NCBI GenBank assembly: GCA_019321725.1
Contig: CM033108.1
Coordinates: 18,117,799 to 18,181,798, forward strand
Source: Paulownia fortunei
Taxonomy: Eukaryota; Streptophyta; Magnoliopsida; Lamiales; Paulowniaceae
Length of the DNA: 64,000 bases
Direction: 5' to 3'
Shown: in pieces, positions 35,930 to 48,547 of the stretch
Layout of the letters: the number at the start of each line of letters is the position of its first letter
How positions within the stretch are numbered: the stretch's first letter is position 1
The notes under the pieces: model-generated
Seen by the model: the letters and a program-made list of their open reading frames with translations, nothing else
What the model was told of the DNA's origin: nothing
Database searches by the model: none
Made by a program: the position numbers and the translations under genes

Positions 35930-38900
35930 ATGACAAGTGAACAAAATATCTCATCTAATAAAGACTGTCTGTCTTGGATGGGGGTTCATACTCTCACTAA
36001 TGATTGCATCTCAGCAATAACCTTTACTTATGAGGACTTTCTATTTAGTTCCAAACCCCATAATAAGCCATTATTCATAATTAGCTATACTCTCAAGCAA
36101 AAAGTAAATAGGATATTGATTGACGGAGGCTCTATAGTTAATATCTTGCTACGTACAATAAAGGAGTTGGGAGTTTCTATGGATGAACTGCAAATAGCCG
36201 CTTGATGATCCAAGGTTTCAACCAAGGGGGGCAAAGGGCTCTCGACATCATAAGATTGAAGTTGTTGATGGACGATATAGCCTCAATTATGCTATTTCAT
36301 GTTAGAGATGCCAAAACATCAAATAACATGCTTCTGCCCTTGGCTACATGAAAATGGAGTAGTTCATTCTACTTGGCACCAGTGTTTCAAGTATTGTCGA
36401 GAGGACGTGGTAAAAAGAGTGCTTGGTGATGATAAACCTTTCACTGATGCCTAGTTACATTTCACTGATGCTAAGTACTATCTTAAAGATGCAAACTCGA
36501 TAAAGGCCAAGGAAAGTCCATTTCATGAGCAATGAAACCAACAAGATAATCAAGTTGATGGAGGTAAAAGAAAAGATACCTTGCCAGGTCACTATGATTG
36601 AGATCACTCAAAAGGTGAATTATCTCTCATCAAAATTGAGTTATTGAAAAGTTGGTATTACTATTGACCAAACTTGATATAGGGAAGCCATCTCCTCAAC
36701 CACTTAAAGATTTGTTTGCCTAGTTCAAGGACTTGAGAAAGAACACAGAGACTGTTTAGACTCTAAGCTGCAAAATGCTTTCATTTGATAGCCTACAAAC
36801 TTTTTGTTAAAGCTGGATATGACCCACAAGAAAATTCTACTGTGGGAAAACTCCCTCTTGAGGCTACTGGTGAACAAGCGCATGGGCTTAATGCTGTCTA
36901 AAAGATGTTGAAAGAAAGAGGGTATGTTGTTCAAAGTACTTGAACGGGCTTTGGGTTTATCCCACAAAATCCTATTTGTATTGCTATCAAAAGAGCCAGT
37001 AGCAATCATGTGACTGAGGAAGGATTTTTGTCAACAAATGATGCCTTTGATGAAAATGGTAAAAACTTGCAACAAGTATTTGTCTTTGATAGACTTGGCC
37101 CACTTGGAAAGTCGAGGCGTAGAAGAACCAATAATCGAAGATTGGGTATCTCCAAGATGTTAAGGTATTTGAAGAAGATTGATAGGTTACGAGCCACTCA
37201 AGGACTTCAAAGTCTGATCCCATCCCGTATGAAGTGGTGCACTATATTAATCATATTGTACGATAAAGTCTTGAAGGTTAAATTACAAACTATTATTTTC
37301 ACATAAACCCATGATAATAATAGTGACATCGACCATGTAATTCCTTAAAATGTTAAGGATCATCTACACAAGAAAATCCTCAAATTGATCAGTGGTGGCT
37401 ATATTAGAAAAATGGATGACGCCATGAAAATAATTTGTATAAAAGGACAAAAGAATGGCCAAATGAGGACATGTGTTGATTTCAAGAAGATTGAACATGA
37501 AAAAGGTGATGTTGTGTCAACGAATCATATCACTTTAAGTGAAGAAGTTCCAATCGAAGAAGAGGATACTGAGGCTGCTCCTCCTAAGCTTGAAGAAGGT
37601 GTTGAAGCCACTATAGATGAATTAAAGAAGATTAATTTAGGTGATGCTGATAACTCTCGACCAATCTATATCAGTGCTTTGTTGACCAATGATGAAGAGA
37701 AAGCATATATCGAACTACTACATCAGGTCAAAGTCGTATTTGCATTGTCATATAAAGAAATGCCTGGATTGGATCCAAAAGTTGCAGTCCATCACTTGTC
37801 TGTTAAGAAGGGAGCTCATCCTATCAAATAAGCTCAACATCAATTTCGGCTTGAGCTAGTCCCATTAATTGAAACTGAAGTGAATAAACTTATTGAAGTT
37901 GGTTTTATTCGAGAAGTCAAGTATCCCACATGGATCTTTAGCATTGTTCCTATAAGAAAGAAGAATGGCTAGATTCGAGTTTGTGTTGATTTCAGAGATC
38001 TAAATGGCGCATGTCCTAAAGATGACTTTCCATTGCCCATTACTGAACTTATGATCGATGCTACTATAGGCATGAAGCATTATACTTTATGGATGGATCA
38101 TTTGGATATAAATAAATACGAATGATAGCAAATAATGAAGAACTAATAGCATTTCGTATCCCTAAAGGTATATACTGCTACAAAGTGATGCCATTTAGAT
38201 TGAAGAATGCTGGTGCTACATATTAAAGGGCCATGCAGAAGATCTTTGATGATATGTTTCATAAAAATATCGAGTGTTATGTTGATGATGTGGTTGTGAA
38301 GTCTAAAAAGCGATAAGATCATCTTCATGATCTAAGGAAAGACTTTGAACACTTGAGGAGATATCAACTCAAGATGAATCCACTTAAATGTGCATTTGGT
38401 GTCATGTCTGGAAAATTCCTTAGGTTCATTGTTCATCATCGAGGGATAGAAAAATTTGATGCGATTCTAAACCACAAGATATTCATGAACTTAAAAGTTT
38501 GCAAGAAAAAATAGCATATTTTTTAATATTTATTTCAAATTTGGCTGGTCGATCCATTCAGTCGTCTCATGAAGAAAGGTGTTCCATTTGAGTAGGATGA
38601 GTCTTGTAAGAATACTTTAAAAGTATAAAGGTTTATTTGATTAAGCCTTATGTGTTGGTTGCACCAGTACCTGGACGCCCATTGATACTCTATATTACTG
38701 CTCAAGATCGTTCTGTTAGACCTTTACTAGCGCAAGAGAATAATGATAGGAAAGAGAATGCCTTGTACTATTTGAGTAGAATGATAACGCTAAATGAGTT
38801 GAACTACTCACCAATTGAAAAGATATGTTTGGCATTCATCTTTGCAATCTAAAAGCTGAAGCATTATTTTTAGGCTCATATTGTCCGTCTTGTCTCAAAG

Positions 38901-40865
38901 CAATTCACTGAAGTATGTCATGGCAAGGCCAGTTCTTTCTGATAGACTTGCAAGGTGGTACCTTTAGTTGCAATAATTTGAGATCGTGTATGTCCCATAA
39001 AAGGCTGTGAAAGGACAAGTTTTGGCATATTTCTTGGCCGATCATCCTATCCCTGCCGAGTGGGAGCTATCTGATGACCTACCAGATGAAGATGTTCTTG
39101 TTATTGAAGTCACTCTTAAAAGATGTATTTTGATAGAGCTTCCCATAAAGGAGGAGCCAGTGCTGGAGTTATATTTATGACATCTAATGGAGAGGTGTTG
39201 CTATACTCCTTCACCTTAACCCAAAATTATTCCAACAATGTTGCAAATATCAAGCTCTTATCATTGGACTGGAAATAGCGATTGACATAAAGCAATTACA
39301 TCTTGAGGTGTATGGAGATTCTAAATTACTAGTCAATCAGTTACTTGGATTGTATGACATTAACAAACCTGAGCTACTTCAATATTTCAATTATGCTAAA
39401 AGGTTTATTGGGTGGCTTGGAGATGTAGTAATTGAACATGTACCAAGAAGGATAATAAGCAAGTTGATGCTTTAGCAAATCTCGCTTCTACGCTCTATAT
39501 GCCTAAAGGTGAAGCTCGTGTACCAATATGCAGAAGTTAGATTATACCACCAATCATTGAGGATGAGAGTTGTAATGAAAAAGAAGAAAACCATGTCATT
39601 GAAGTGTTTGAAATTGAGAAGGAAGATTGGCGTCAGCCACTTGTGGATTATTTGAAGTATGAGAAGCTACCCGATGACCCACATCAAAGAGTAGATATTC
39701 AACATCGTGTAGCTCACTTCATTTATTAGAAGGGCATACTTTATAGACGCTCATTTGATGGAGTCTTCTTGAGATGTTTAGGTGATGATGAAGCCATCTA
39801 AGCTATGGAAGAAGTCCATTCGGGGACTTGTGGTGCTCATCAATCAAGCCCAAAGTTATACTTTCGAATAAAAAAAAGGGTTACTATTTGCCGATAATGG
39901 TAAAAGATTATATGGATTATGTGCAAAGATGTTAAGCTTGTCAATTTTATGCAAATCTTATTCATTAACCACCCGAGCTATTACACCCTACTATTGCTTC
40001 ATGGTCATTCGATGCTTGGGCTTAGATGTGGTTGGACCTATGATAAAGTCTTCTGGTGGGCATTTGTATAGTTTGGCTACAACTAACTACTTTTCTAAGT
40101 GGGCTAAAGTGATACCTCTCAAAGGAGTGAAGAAGGAAAATGTTGTTGACTTTATTCGAATCAACATTATTTATCACTATGGGATCCTGCAATAATCACG
40201 GATAATGGAAAACTCTTTTGCAACAGTCTGATAGATAAGTTTTGTCAGAAGTTTAGTTTCAAGCAAAGAAAATCTTCTATGTACTATGCCACTGCTAATG
40301 GCCTTGTTGAAACATTCAATAAGACTCTGTGTAATTTGTTGAAAAAAGTGGTCGCTAAATCAAAGTGAGATTGGGATGAAAGAATTGGAGAAGCTTTATA
40401 GGCATATAGAACCATTTATAGAATACCTACTTAAGTGACTCCTTACGCATTAGTGTATGGCATTGAAGTTGTCGTTCCTCTTGAGCAACAAAATCCATCA
40501 CTGAGAATAGTTATAGAAGAAGGACTAACTGAGGAAGAAAATGCATGCTTGCGCCTTGAGGAGTTAGAAGCTCTCGATGAGAAAAGGTTAGAAGCGCAAC
40601 AAAGACTTGAGTGCTATTAAGCTTGCCTTTCTAGGGCATTCAACAAGAAGTACGATCACGCTCTTTTCAAGTTGGAGATTTGGTGCTTACTGTGAGAAGG
40701 CCAATCATTACTACTCATAGGACTAGAAATAAGTTTACAGCAAAGTGGGAAGGTCCTTATATTGTTAAAGAAGTTTACACAAATGACACTTATAAATTGG
40801 TTGTTGAAGATGGCTTAAGAATTGACCCAATAAATGGGAAGTTCTTAAAATGCTATTACGCTTGA
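35930..40865 (+). pseudogene. G3 pol: protease, RT, RNase H, extra RNase H, integrase, broken
   Basis: Protease at 35930-36205 with RILIDGGSIVNILLRT. The RT lead-in at 37385-37831 continues past a stop to VCVDFRDLNGACPKDDFPLP (about 37977-38040). Catalytic YVDD is intact at 38278-38289 (IECYVDDVVVKSKKR). The RT-linked RNase H lies at 38637-38852 (LLAQENNDRKENALYYLSRM). A second RNase H-like domain at about 39118-39500 contains YQALIIGLEIAIDIKQLHLE after frameshift correction by eye. Integrase: HHCC zone near 39810-39850, core at 39929-40345 with LDVVGPM, then ITDNGK and LVETFNKTL supplying the D-D-E set, and a C-terminal domain to 40865 (AKWEGPYIVKEV). About fifteen stops or shifts. The two RNase H domains mark the Tat lineage (known for the group). 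Confidence 0.85.
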
Positions 40866-40943
40866 AGTTAAAAAAAAAATATTGACGCATGAGCCTAAAC
40901 TGCATATTACTCTAGACCCGCAAGAGTATAAACCGTGAATAGT

Positions 40944-41160
40944 ACCCACCAAAGGTGGTGCACGTGGTTAACTGCTAACTCAACCCATCAAATGCAGTGT
41001 ACATTGTTAAACTGCTAACTCACCCCACCAAAGGTAGTGTATGTGGTTAAACTACTAACTTACCCCTCCAAAAGTATATACACGTGGTTAAACTGTTAAT
41101 TCACTCAATTAAAGGAGTTTTATGTGGTTAAAATATTAAATACCCCACCTAGTCCAAGGT
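40944..41160. repeat. minisatellite in the G3 3' region, 39-41 bp period, ~5.5 copies
   Basis: Units begin ACCCACC at 40944, ACCCATC at 40983, ACCCCACC at 41022, ACCCCTCC at 41062, ACTCAATT at 41103 and ACCCCACC at 41142. The spacings are 39, 39, 40, 41 and 39. Each contains GTGGTTAAACTGCTAACT with changes. It starts about 80 bp after the pol stop. Confidence 0.85.
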
Positions 41161-41479
41161 GGCAAAATAATGGATACTTCTAGCCCGCATGAATAAAAAC
41201 TATGTACAACACCCCTCTCTAAAAAAAAGTTTCTTTGAACTACGTTATGACTTGATCCCTTTGTTAGGGTACATAGGCAGTTTAGATATTTTCTTAGTTT
41301 AGTCATGAGTTTGTAATGAATTATGTTTTCCTTTCATGTGGGATAGCAATTTATTGGTTTTCAGATAGCAGTTATACTTCATGAGTTTTAATGCACTAGA
41401 AGGATTGCAAGATAGAAAGAGGAAAATTTCTATTATGTAATTTTAAGAATGATGATGTTCGTTACATGAAGCCAAAAAA

Positions 41480-43080
41480 ATTCCTAAGCAAAAGGACTTA
41501 AATTCTTCAACTCTTCTTTGGCATCCTCAAGGTGTACCACTGAAATCTTCAAGTTCTCAACCACTTCATTACTCAAAGGAGAAGTATTCTTGATAGCAAT
41601 GACTTTCTCTTCAATCTCATGAACTTCGGCTTGAGCACTCTTAAGAAGTTCTTGTTGTCATTTCAATGATATAGTCAAGTTTTTCCTTCGTCCTTTCAAG
41701 TTGTCAAGCTCTTTCTTGATATGCTTCAACTCTTCCTTGTTGGATTGAATTTGGTTGACTTCTTTGCTTTCTCTAGTCTTGGCATCATGGAGACAACCTT
41801 TAGCTTCACTCAGTTATCGTGCAAAAAGTTCTTTGGATGCCTTTTCGGATGATGTTGACCTCGCCTTATCATAAGCATAGCCTTGGCAAAAAATGCTTTC
41901 AATAATTCTTCCAAATGAGAGATGTCAAAATTGTTGAAGCTCTTCATGGATTTAAGCACAAACAACACATCATCTTTGATAGATGAGATGGAGTCACAAA
42001 CATAATTCATGATCTTATTTAAGCCTTTGTAGATGCTTGCTAAGACGGGAACAACAAGGCCCACCATTCACCCATTTGCCACGATACTCACTATTTTGAA
42101 GGTACTACGGCGTATTAAGTTGATGTCGTCGCTGGAAAGAACAAATGCGTAAAGCTAACAAGCTAATTATGCCGCCAAGTGTGTTTCTTCTCTCAAGCTC
42201 TCTTTCATACCAAACTTTGAAAATAAAGCCTTCTTCGCAGGGCACCATTCTCCGTATATGCCGAAGTCGCCAAGTGGATTATGAGTTGATTTAGGTTAAA
42301 CAATCTTTTTTTCTCTATGTGGATGAGGTAAATGGTACCTAACAACCTTCTTAGACCAAAATCTAATCCACTTGTTAATAGATACTTGAGAAGGTTGATC
42401 TCCATTAGCACTCCTTTGAAGCATATGATAATCATGAAGTAAGTGGTTACAAAAGCGAGGGACGAATCTACTTCGTACCTCATCAATGCCGGTAAACTCC
42501 TTGGCACAGGGAACAACATTATCATAGAGGAATCTGATCATAAGAAGGCACACAAGAGTGTATAGATCCCACAGTGATATGGACAATTCTCCAAGGGAAG
42601 TCAACAAAGTGTTGGTGAGTGGACACCACACCTCACAAAATGCCTTGACTATATCAGAGTTGCGATTATACGTGAACAACAAACCATACACCGAGTCGTA
42701 TATTTGCGCCGTAAGAGACTTGTGCTCATACTGACTGAGGAAGTTTTCGATCCATTCCTAATATCCCTTGATGTAGTGAAACTCGCCAGTGAATTGGATC
42801 GTATCCCCCATACTTGGCATTCTCTTCAATGATATGGCGACCTAATGTTGGCAACAAGGTTAGCTCGCTTGATTATTAGTGATGAGCTGCTTACAAAGCC
42901 TACACCTTGGAAGTCTTGCTCAAAGGAATCTTCCAGGACCATTCCTACAAGTGAAATAGATTCGTTAATCTTGGCTATTGCTTTGCTTATCGACCAACAA
43001 AAGGATCATGAACTGTCAAAATTGTGCCTTTCTCTATGGATTGACTCTCGTCGTTAAGGATCACCAAGTGTAGGACTCCA
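41480..43080 (-). pseudogene. G3 antisense ORF: plant mobile domain (aminotransferase-like) protein, broken
   Basis: Downstream of pol and on the opposite strand. From about 43077 leftward: ILNDESQSIEKGTIL and VHDPFVGR, a Ser-rich stretch, then MPSMGDTIQFTGEFHYIKGY. The longest clean block, 42691-42296, reads DSVYGLLFTYNRNSDIVKAF, WCPLTNTLLTSLGELSISLW and FVPRFCNHLLHDYHMLQRS. A continuation over 42290-42070 has NPLGDFGIYGEWCP and LREETHLAA, then 42067-41810 starts MVGLVVPVLASIYKGLNKI. A Glu/Lys-rich, coiled-coil-like tail reaches ~41480. The wording matches the plant mobile domain family, related to the Arabidopsis MAIN-type domain and also found inside plant transposons. About eight stops or shifts. 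Its role in an element is unknown. Confidence 0.75.
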
Positions 43081-44628
43081 GAGAAAAAAAATATTTTTGA
43101 AATAAATCATTGCAAGAGTTATCAAAGTACTAGCAAAAGAGAGAGATATAAAAAAAAAAAAAAAGAAAAATCGTGATTCGAATTACAACCATTGATATGA
43201 AACTTACTACTCGCAAATTCAAAAGAAAAAAAAGAAGAAGCTAAGATTGCTTTGAATTCTCTCAAATCAATTTAAATACAAGTGGAACTTCGTAGCACAA
43301 GTGATGAATTGATTCATTCTCACCAAGTAGTAAAGTTCTCCGCAAAATTTGAGAAAATAACATGGAAATAAAAAAAGAAATCTACAAGAGCTTCATGTTA
43401 ATCCTCTGCAACAATCCAAGGAAATTGTGTTACAAAAAAAAAGAAAACAAGAAAGAAAGAAGTTAGAACTCCGTAGATTCTTTTATGCAATGTATCGAAC
43501 ATCTAGTATGCTGATTTGTAAGGGATGATCAAGTGAAGATATTACGGATGATGTTTGCCAAATACAAAGTATACCAATTTCTAACAACAAGAAGAATGCA
43601 GGGTGCAATTCTCTTTCTTTCTGAACAAAAAAGAAGAAAACAAAGAGACATGTAAGATATACGTGATGTTTGTTTTTGAATAGGATGAGGTGATGAGGCA
43701 TCAAAGCTTCTTCTTTTATAGAGGTGAATGGATGCTTCAAAATAAGAAATTTCCATTCTCTTAGATCTTTGAGAAGAATATCTAAGAGAAGCTTTGAAGC
43801 ATGGAATTTTTCTTATATAAAAGGAAAGTATCATAGATTTCTTGCCAAAAATTTCAGCGAGCAAAGAAATTTACTGCAATTGAAAATCTAATCTTCAGCT
43901 TCAAAGTCAGCAGGAAACTTGCCAAAGTTTTCCATTCTTCAATTGGAAAGAGATACAATTCATTGCAAAAAAAAAAAGAAAAAAAATTGCCGAAGAAAAT
44001 AACCGAGCAAAAGAAAGTTTTCTGCTATGAACGAAATAGAGTAACAACAGATGGAAGGAAATCTGACAACGTTTTGCATTCTTCAACTAGAAAAAATAAT
44101 GATCTATCAAAATTTATAGCAAAGAATCAGTAGAAAGGAAGAAAATTCTAGACATTCAGAAAACAAAGCATGATGTTGTATTAGCTTCAAGTTGGAAGGA
44201 AATCTAACTGGAATTCTATGTTTTTGTTCCACATACACCACAAGTCAATCGGTGGGGCCAAGTAAAAAAAAAAAAGAAAGAGAAAAGGAAATCAAGAAAA
44301 GATGGAAATAACTAGAGTCTGCTTGAAGCATTATCTGTCGCAAAGTTTCTTGCAGAGTGTTCTTTTTTTAAAATAGTTAGCAAATCTTCATTTGTATGTT
44401 GATCATTAAGGCCTCTACTTAATATGCCAAATTGACTAGAATTTGGTCTATCAAAATCAAAGTCAAGCATCAGCCCATGATCCATTATTCCTTTAATCAT
44501 ATGTCCAAGTCCGTAAGTCTTCATGAATTTTTCTCGGAGGCCCAACTATAGATAAAGAAGTAAAATAATGTCACGGACTTATTCACTCTAAAATTTATCA
44601 TTCGCAAACAAAATCTGGAGAGGGTATT
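43081..44628. other. G3 region between antisense ORF and 3' LTR, degenerate ~140-bp repeats
   Basis: This would be the upstream region of the antisense ORF. It is A/purine-rich on the plus strand, with several A-runs (43149-43164, 43969-43987, 44264-44275). A loose tandem structure is visible: GGAAACTTGCCAAAGTTTTC near 43913, GGAAATCTGACAACGTTTTG near 44057 and GGAAATCTAACTGG near 44197, about 140 bp apart. Antisense frames at 43483-43864 and 44312-44545 have no domain. The bases before the LTR (TCTGGAGAGGGTATT, 44614-44628) are the likely polypurine tract. Confidence 0.5.
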
Positions 44629-45552
44629 TGTAGATAAATCAAATTTATGACCAATTAAATGATAATACATGTAAAATAATATATTAAATATTAATTCTAT
44701 ATTTTCTATTTATATTTTGAGAATTTAATCGAATTTAATTCTTACAGTAAATAGTAAATTAATTAATATTTTAATATATATTTTCAACCAATCAAATATC
44801 GCCAAGTGTCAAATCTTAATTCTTGACAATCAAGATTCTATCTTACAAATTATGAAAGTAAATAACAATGTTTGGTAATTTAAATTATATATAGTTATTA
44901 AGGCAGTAAATGTCAATCAAATCATAAATGACCAATCAAATCGCGTCACTTCATCAAATAATTATGGAAATAACTCCTATCCTACAAGTATAAATAGGAT
45001 CATCTCCAAGAAATTAAAAACACAAGTTATGAAGAAGAGATTCAAGTAAGAAAGGTGTTGGAGAAAATTTTGTCAACTCAACTATATCAAGTTCAAGGAG
45101 ATTCACGGTGTTTAAGGTAAAAGTCAAGACATTCATCATGGAGTCTACTCAAGTAATAATATTTAATTCAAGATTAAGTTGTTAAACACTCGAATTAATG
45201 TTATTGGAAATCCAATCCACCTTGGAGGAGATCAAATGGTTAATTCCATAAAAAAGTTACTAAATCCACCAAGTCAACATTCTTAAATTTATAACATTTA
45301 ATTTGAAATCAAGATGACAAAATCTTGAATTAACATTATTAAAGGATGAAATCAAATTTTGGAAGAGATCAGATCAGCGATTCCACCTCCAAAATTTAAA
45401 ATCCAAAAGATATTGTTCTTGAAGAGAAGAATCAGATGAATTAGTTAGATATTGTTACCCTTTAATTCTTTTGACACAATAAAATCTAATTTGTACTATT
45501 TTTCTTATTTGTTATTTTGTAGACAACAAATTTTGTGTTGCACTTGCGAAAT
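44629..45552 (+). repeat. G3 3' LTR
   Basis: TGTAGATAAATC...TTTTGTGTTGCA, collinear with the 5' LTR. It is followed by CTTGC (45553-45557), the right copy of the target duplication. Confidence 0.9.
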
Positions 45553-45564
45553 GAAAAAATAAAT

Positions 45565-46860
45565 TCTTGTAACTTGATTGCCAAATCACTCTTCAATCTG
45601 GAAGAGGTTGGTTTGGGTTCGACCTGAGGCGGAGTAGTTCAATTACTATCTTGATGCTTGATAAACCTCTTGTGGAGGTCAGCAATCTGTGGAGCCTATT
45701 GGCAATTGTTGGACGTCTTAACCATTGGGATCAGACTAAACTTCCAGTGAGTTTACCTCTTGCTATTATGGATTGAATTTGTCATGTCCCTTTTGATGCT
45801 TTGGACATGGATAAAGCTTGGTGGAAGATCTCAACCAATGCATATTTCTATCAAACTGACTTGGCATTTTATTATAAAATGAAAGCCCTCCCATGTATTC
45901 AATGGTTGCATTTGGGTAAGGCCCTTATGCCAACAAAGTCTGTATTTATTTAGAGGCTTTCATAATTAGGTGCTTGTGGATTATGTCAGTGTTGTCATGG
46001 TTATGAATTCAACATTTATTCTTGGATGGTCCTGAGCAAGAAGAGTTTGGTAGCATTTTGAGGCCTTATTTCTAATCCAGCCCTCTCAAACTGACAATGT
46101 GCTTGATGCGTTCCTTTTTTTAGTTTTCTTCTGCTCCTAAGTTGATCTACATACATTCTATTCTGCCTTCACTTGTATTCTGGTTCCTTTAGGTTGAAAG
46201 GAATAAAGTTAAGCATCATGGAAGAACTTTTAACTATGATAGAGTTACTCAAAAAACCGCTCAACATCTGTAGACATTTTCTGAAGCATTTCCAAAAGAC
46301 CACTCTTTTTTGGTCTAGGGACTCTCATATTTCTCGAAAGTTTGGGTGCCGGTTACGAGGATTAAGAAAGGATCTCTTCCTAAAATGGTCATTTGGAAAA
46401 CATCATCTCTTGGTTATTCAAGCTTAATCTGGATGGGGCGTCAAAATGGAATCCTGGCATTGTAGGGCTCGGGGAAATTTGAGAGACTCTATTGGCCAGA
46501 TTATTTTTGCTTGGTTGAATTTCTTAGGAGAGGCCACCAACACAAAATATGAATTACGTGCGGTGGTTCTTGGTCTTTAGCTTTGTGCCCTACATAATAT
46601 TGCAAAACACAATCGAGGACAGAATATTGGAAGCTCCAACACATGATCACCATAACCTTTAGTTTGATGTGAGACCTCCCCTCTCTATTACTCATTTATA
46701 CTAAGATGGAAATAGCAACCGATGCATTGGCCAACTTAGCCTACAACACCTTTGGGCGCTAATTTTCATTGAGCCTGACTTTCCATGAAACTTACTAGGA
46801 CTAGTTTGGATAGATGCAGCCTACTACCTTAATTTTTTTATTTTAATTTACTTCTATGTT
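45565..46860 (+). pseudogene. LINE (non-LTR retrotransposon) remnant: RT zinc-binding region and RNase H
   Basis: This is the 3' half of an L1-type LINE ORF2. From ~45640 frames read DKPLVEVSNLWSLL, HWDQTKLPVSLPLAIMD and DALDMDKAWWKISTNAYF, the segment before the RT zinc-binding domain. CQCCHGYEFNIYSWM (about 45990) is that domain's Cys motif. ERNKVKHHGRTFNYDR near 46196-46245 is the conserved linker. RNase H begins LFKLNLDGASKWNPG (46410-46460) and continues KYELRAVVLGL with the catalytic Glu (46545-46580), ending ATDALANLAYNT near 46718-46745. Several frameshifts and stops. The RT core is absent, as in 5'-truncated LINEs, or lies beyond the G3 insertion. Confidence 0.75.
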
Positions 46861-46944
46861 TTTGCTTTTTATGCTTTAATATTTGTAAAAAGAGTAAGTG
46901 CTCAACGTTTATTTCTACTGAAATTAACTTATACTCCCTCTTTG

Positions 46945-48545
46945 GTTATCTAAATAAATAAGAGTTATAAGTCCACTACTAGTTTATTGGTGAACTTAAA
47001 GGCCAAACACTAATTTAGACAAGTTCATTTCTAGCTAAGGAAAATAATCCAATGGTTGGATTAAGTAAATTAATTAATATAGTTAATTAATTTATCAGAT
47101 TTCAATTGATTCAAGTATTGAATTAATTTAATTAATTAATGGGATTAATTAGTTAGACCTAATGAGATTAAAAGAAGTTCAATTGGAGTAATTATTTAAT
47201 TAATTGGATCAACATGTTAAATAGACCTTGATTAATTTATATGGTGGACTAATTGGTCTAATTGAATGAATCAATTAAATGGACTTAATTTATTTAAGGC
47301 CTAGCTCCAAAGGTATGGGTTTGAAGGAATCAAGGCCCAATAGGAATTAGATGAGAAAATATCAAATCCTAGAGGAAGAAAGATTAAGGTAGTCCTTAAT
47401 AAATAAGGAAACTACCTTAAAGAGATGAAATCCCACATGGATTGAGAGTCACATTTAGATAGGACTATGCGTGTATAAATAACCCCTTATGGTGAATTTA
47501 AGGGTGATTTTTTTGGCAAGAAAATAAACAAAATTAGCCATCTCCGAAGCCTCAAAATTGTCCCACTTCATCTTCTTTTTGTGTGATTTTTGTATTCTTT
47601 GATCTCCCATTTTGAATAAAAATAAATAAAAAATTATGCAGTCATGCACAATATGTTTGTGTTATTGTTCCTATAAACTTTAAACATCAAACCCGTCAAT
47701 TGAAATAATTGATATAAACCTACTACCATAAAGTTTGTTTTGTGTAGAATTTAAAGTGAGGATGAACTTAGAGGAGTACAATTGGAGGTCTTGGATAAAT
47801 CGGTTTCATTAAGGGAATTGGAATTCGTTGGAATTCAACTTTATTGAATGAGTTTATGATTCAATTCAAGAATTTCTAATTTTAGTAGTGAGAGATGGAG
47901 AGCGATTTTGATCATCCCAAAGTCCATATCACTCAGCTGGAAGCTTAAAGGTAAAAGTTTTAAACTTTCCTACATAAGAATTATAAAGTATACATAATTG
48001 ATCCATAAGTGATAGTGATGGGATACGTAGGTTAAATTATGAATGTCATGATTTGCATGTTTGTAAAATCTTAAAATTCCTTTGCACCACTTGGGGTCTA
48101 TAAGAACCCAACAGTGATATTAGGGATTAGGTTATACGAATTTAATTTTTCACATCATTACATTTAATTTAATTTGTCTGAAAAATAGATTTAAAGCATT
48201 TATTAGATAAACATTATGCATTTTTTATATGATCAAAAATACTTTATTTGTTTAGGATTTAAATTTTCTTTGTTTAGGATTTAAGTTTTATTTTTTTTAG
48301 GAAAAAACTGAAATAGGATGAAATAGGCTGACCAAGCAACCAACCAACCAACATGCGATGTCAGGTGGCCAATAGGCCATCCTAGGTGTTGGATTGAAAC
48401 CCAACGCCCAAGCGGGCAATTGCCAATGCACAAGATATGCGTTGGCATGAAGGCCTTTCTACCCAGCAAGGTTGGGCAGACGCTATGGTGTGTCCTAGCT
48501 TTTTGTTGGGGCTAGACGACATAGGCTAGGCATTGGGCGTGGTCT
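46945..48545 (+). mobile_element. truncated copia element: 3' part of a 5' LTR plus primer site and leader
   Basis: Homology to the E2 LTR starts near 46945 (equivalent to about 15470) and ends GAACCCAACA at 48104-48113. Next, GTGATATTAGGG is a decayed initiator-Met primer site. A leader follows, with a GC-rich island at about 48340-48530 rich in GGGC/GCCAA words. No gag is seen: sequence passes near 48545 into gypsy integrase. Frames at 47455-47649 and 48281-48469 are LTR and leader sequence. Confidence 0.75.
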
Positions 48546-48547
48546 AA

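Larger units (their letters stand above)
33237..45552 (+). mobile_element. G3: Ty3/gypsy retrotransposon of the Tat type with an antisense accessory ORF
   Basis: A 12.3-kb element with paired ~920-bp LTRs (TGTAGA...TGTTACA/TGTTGCA) and flanking CTTGT / CTTGC, a target duplication with one mismatch. Order: LTR, gag, protease, RT, RNase H, an additional RNase H-like domain, integrase, minisatellite, antisense ORF, purine tract, LTR. The second RNase H after the first, and the long post-pol region, are hallmarks of the Tat lineage. All genes carry stops or shifts. It apparently inserted next to or into the LINE at 45565. Confidence 0.9.
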
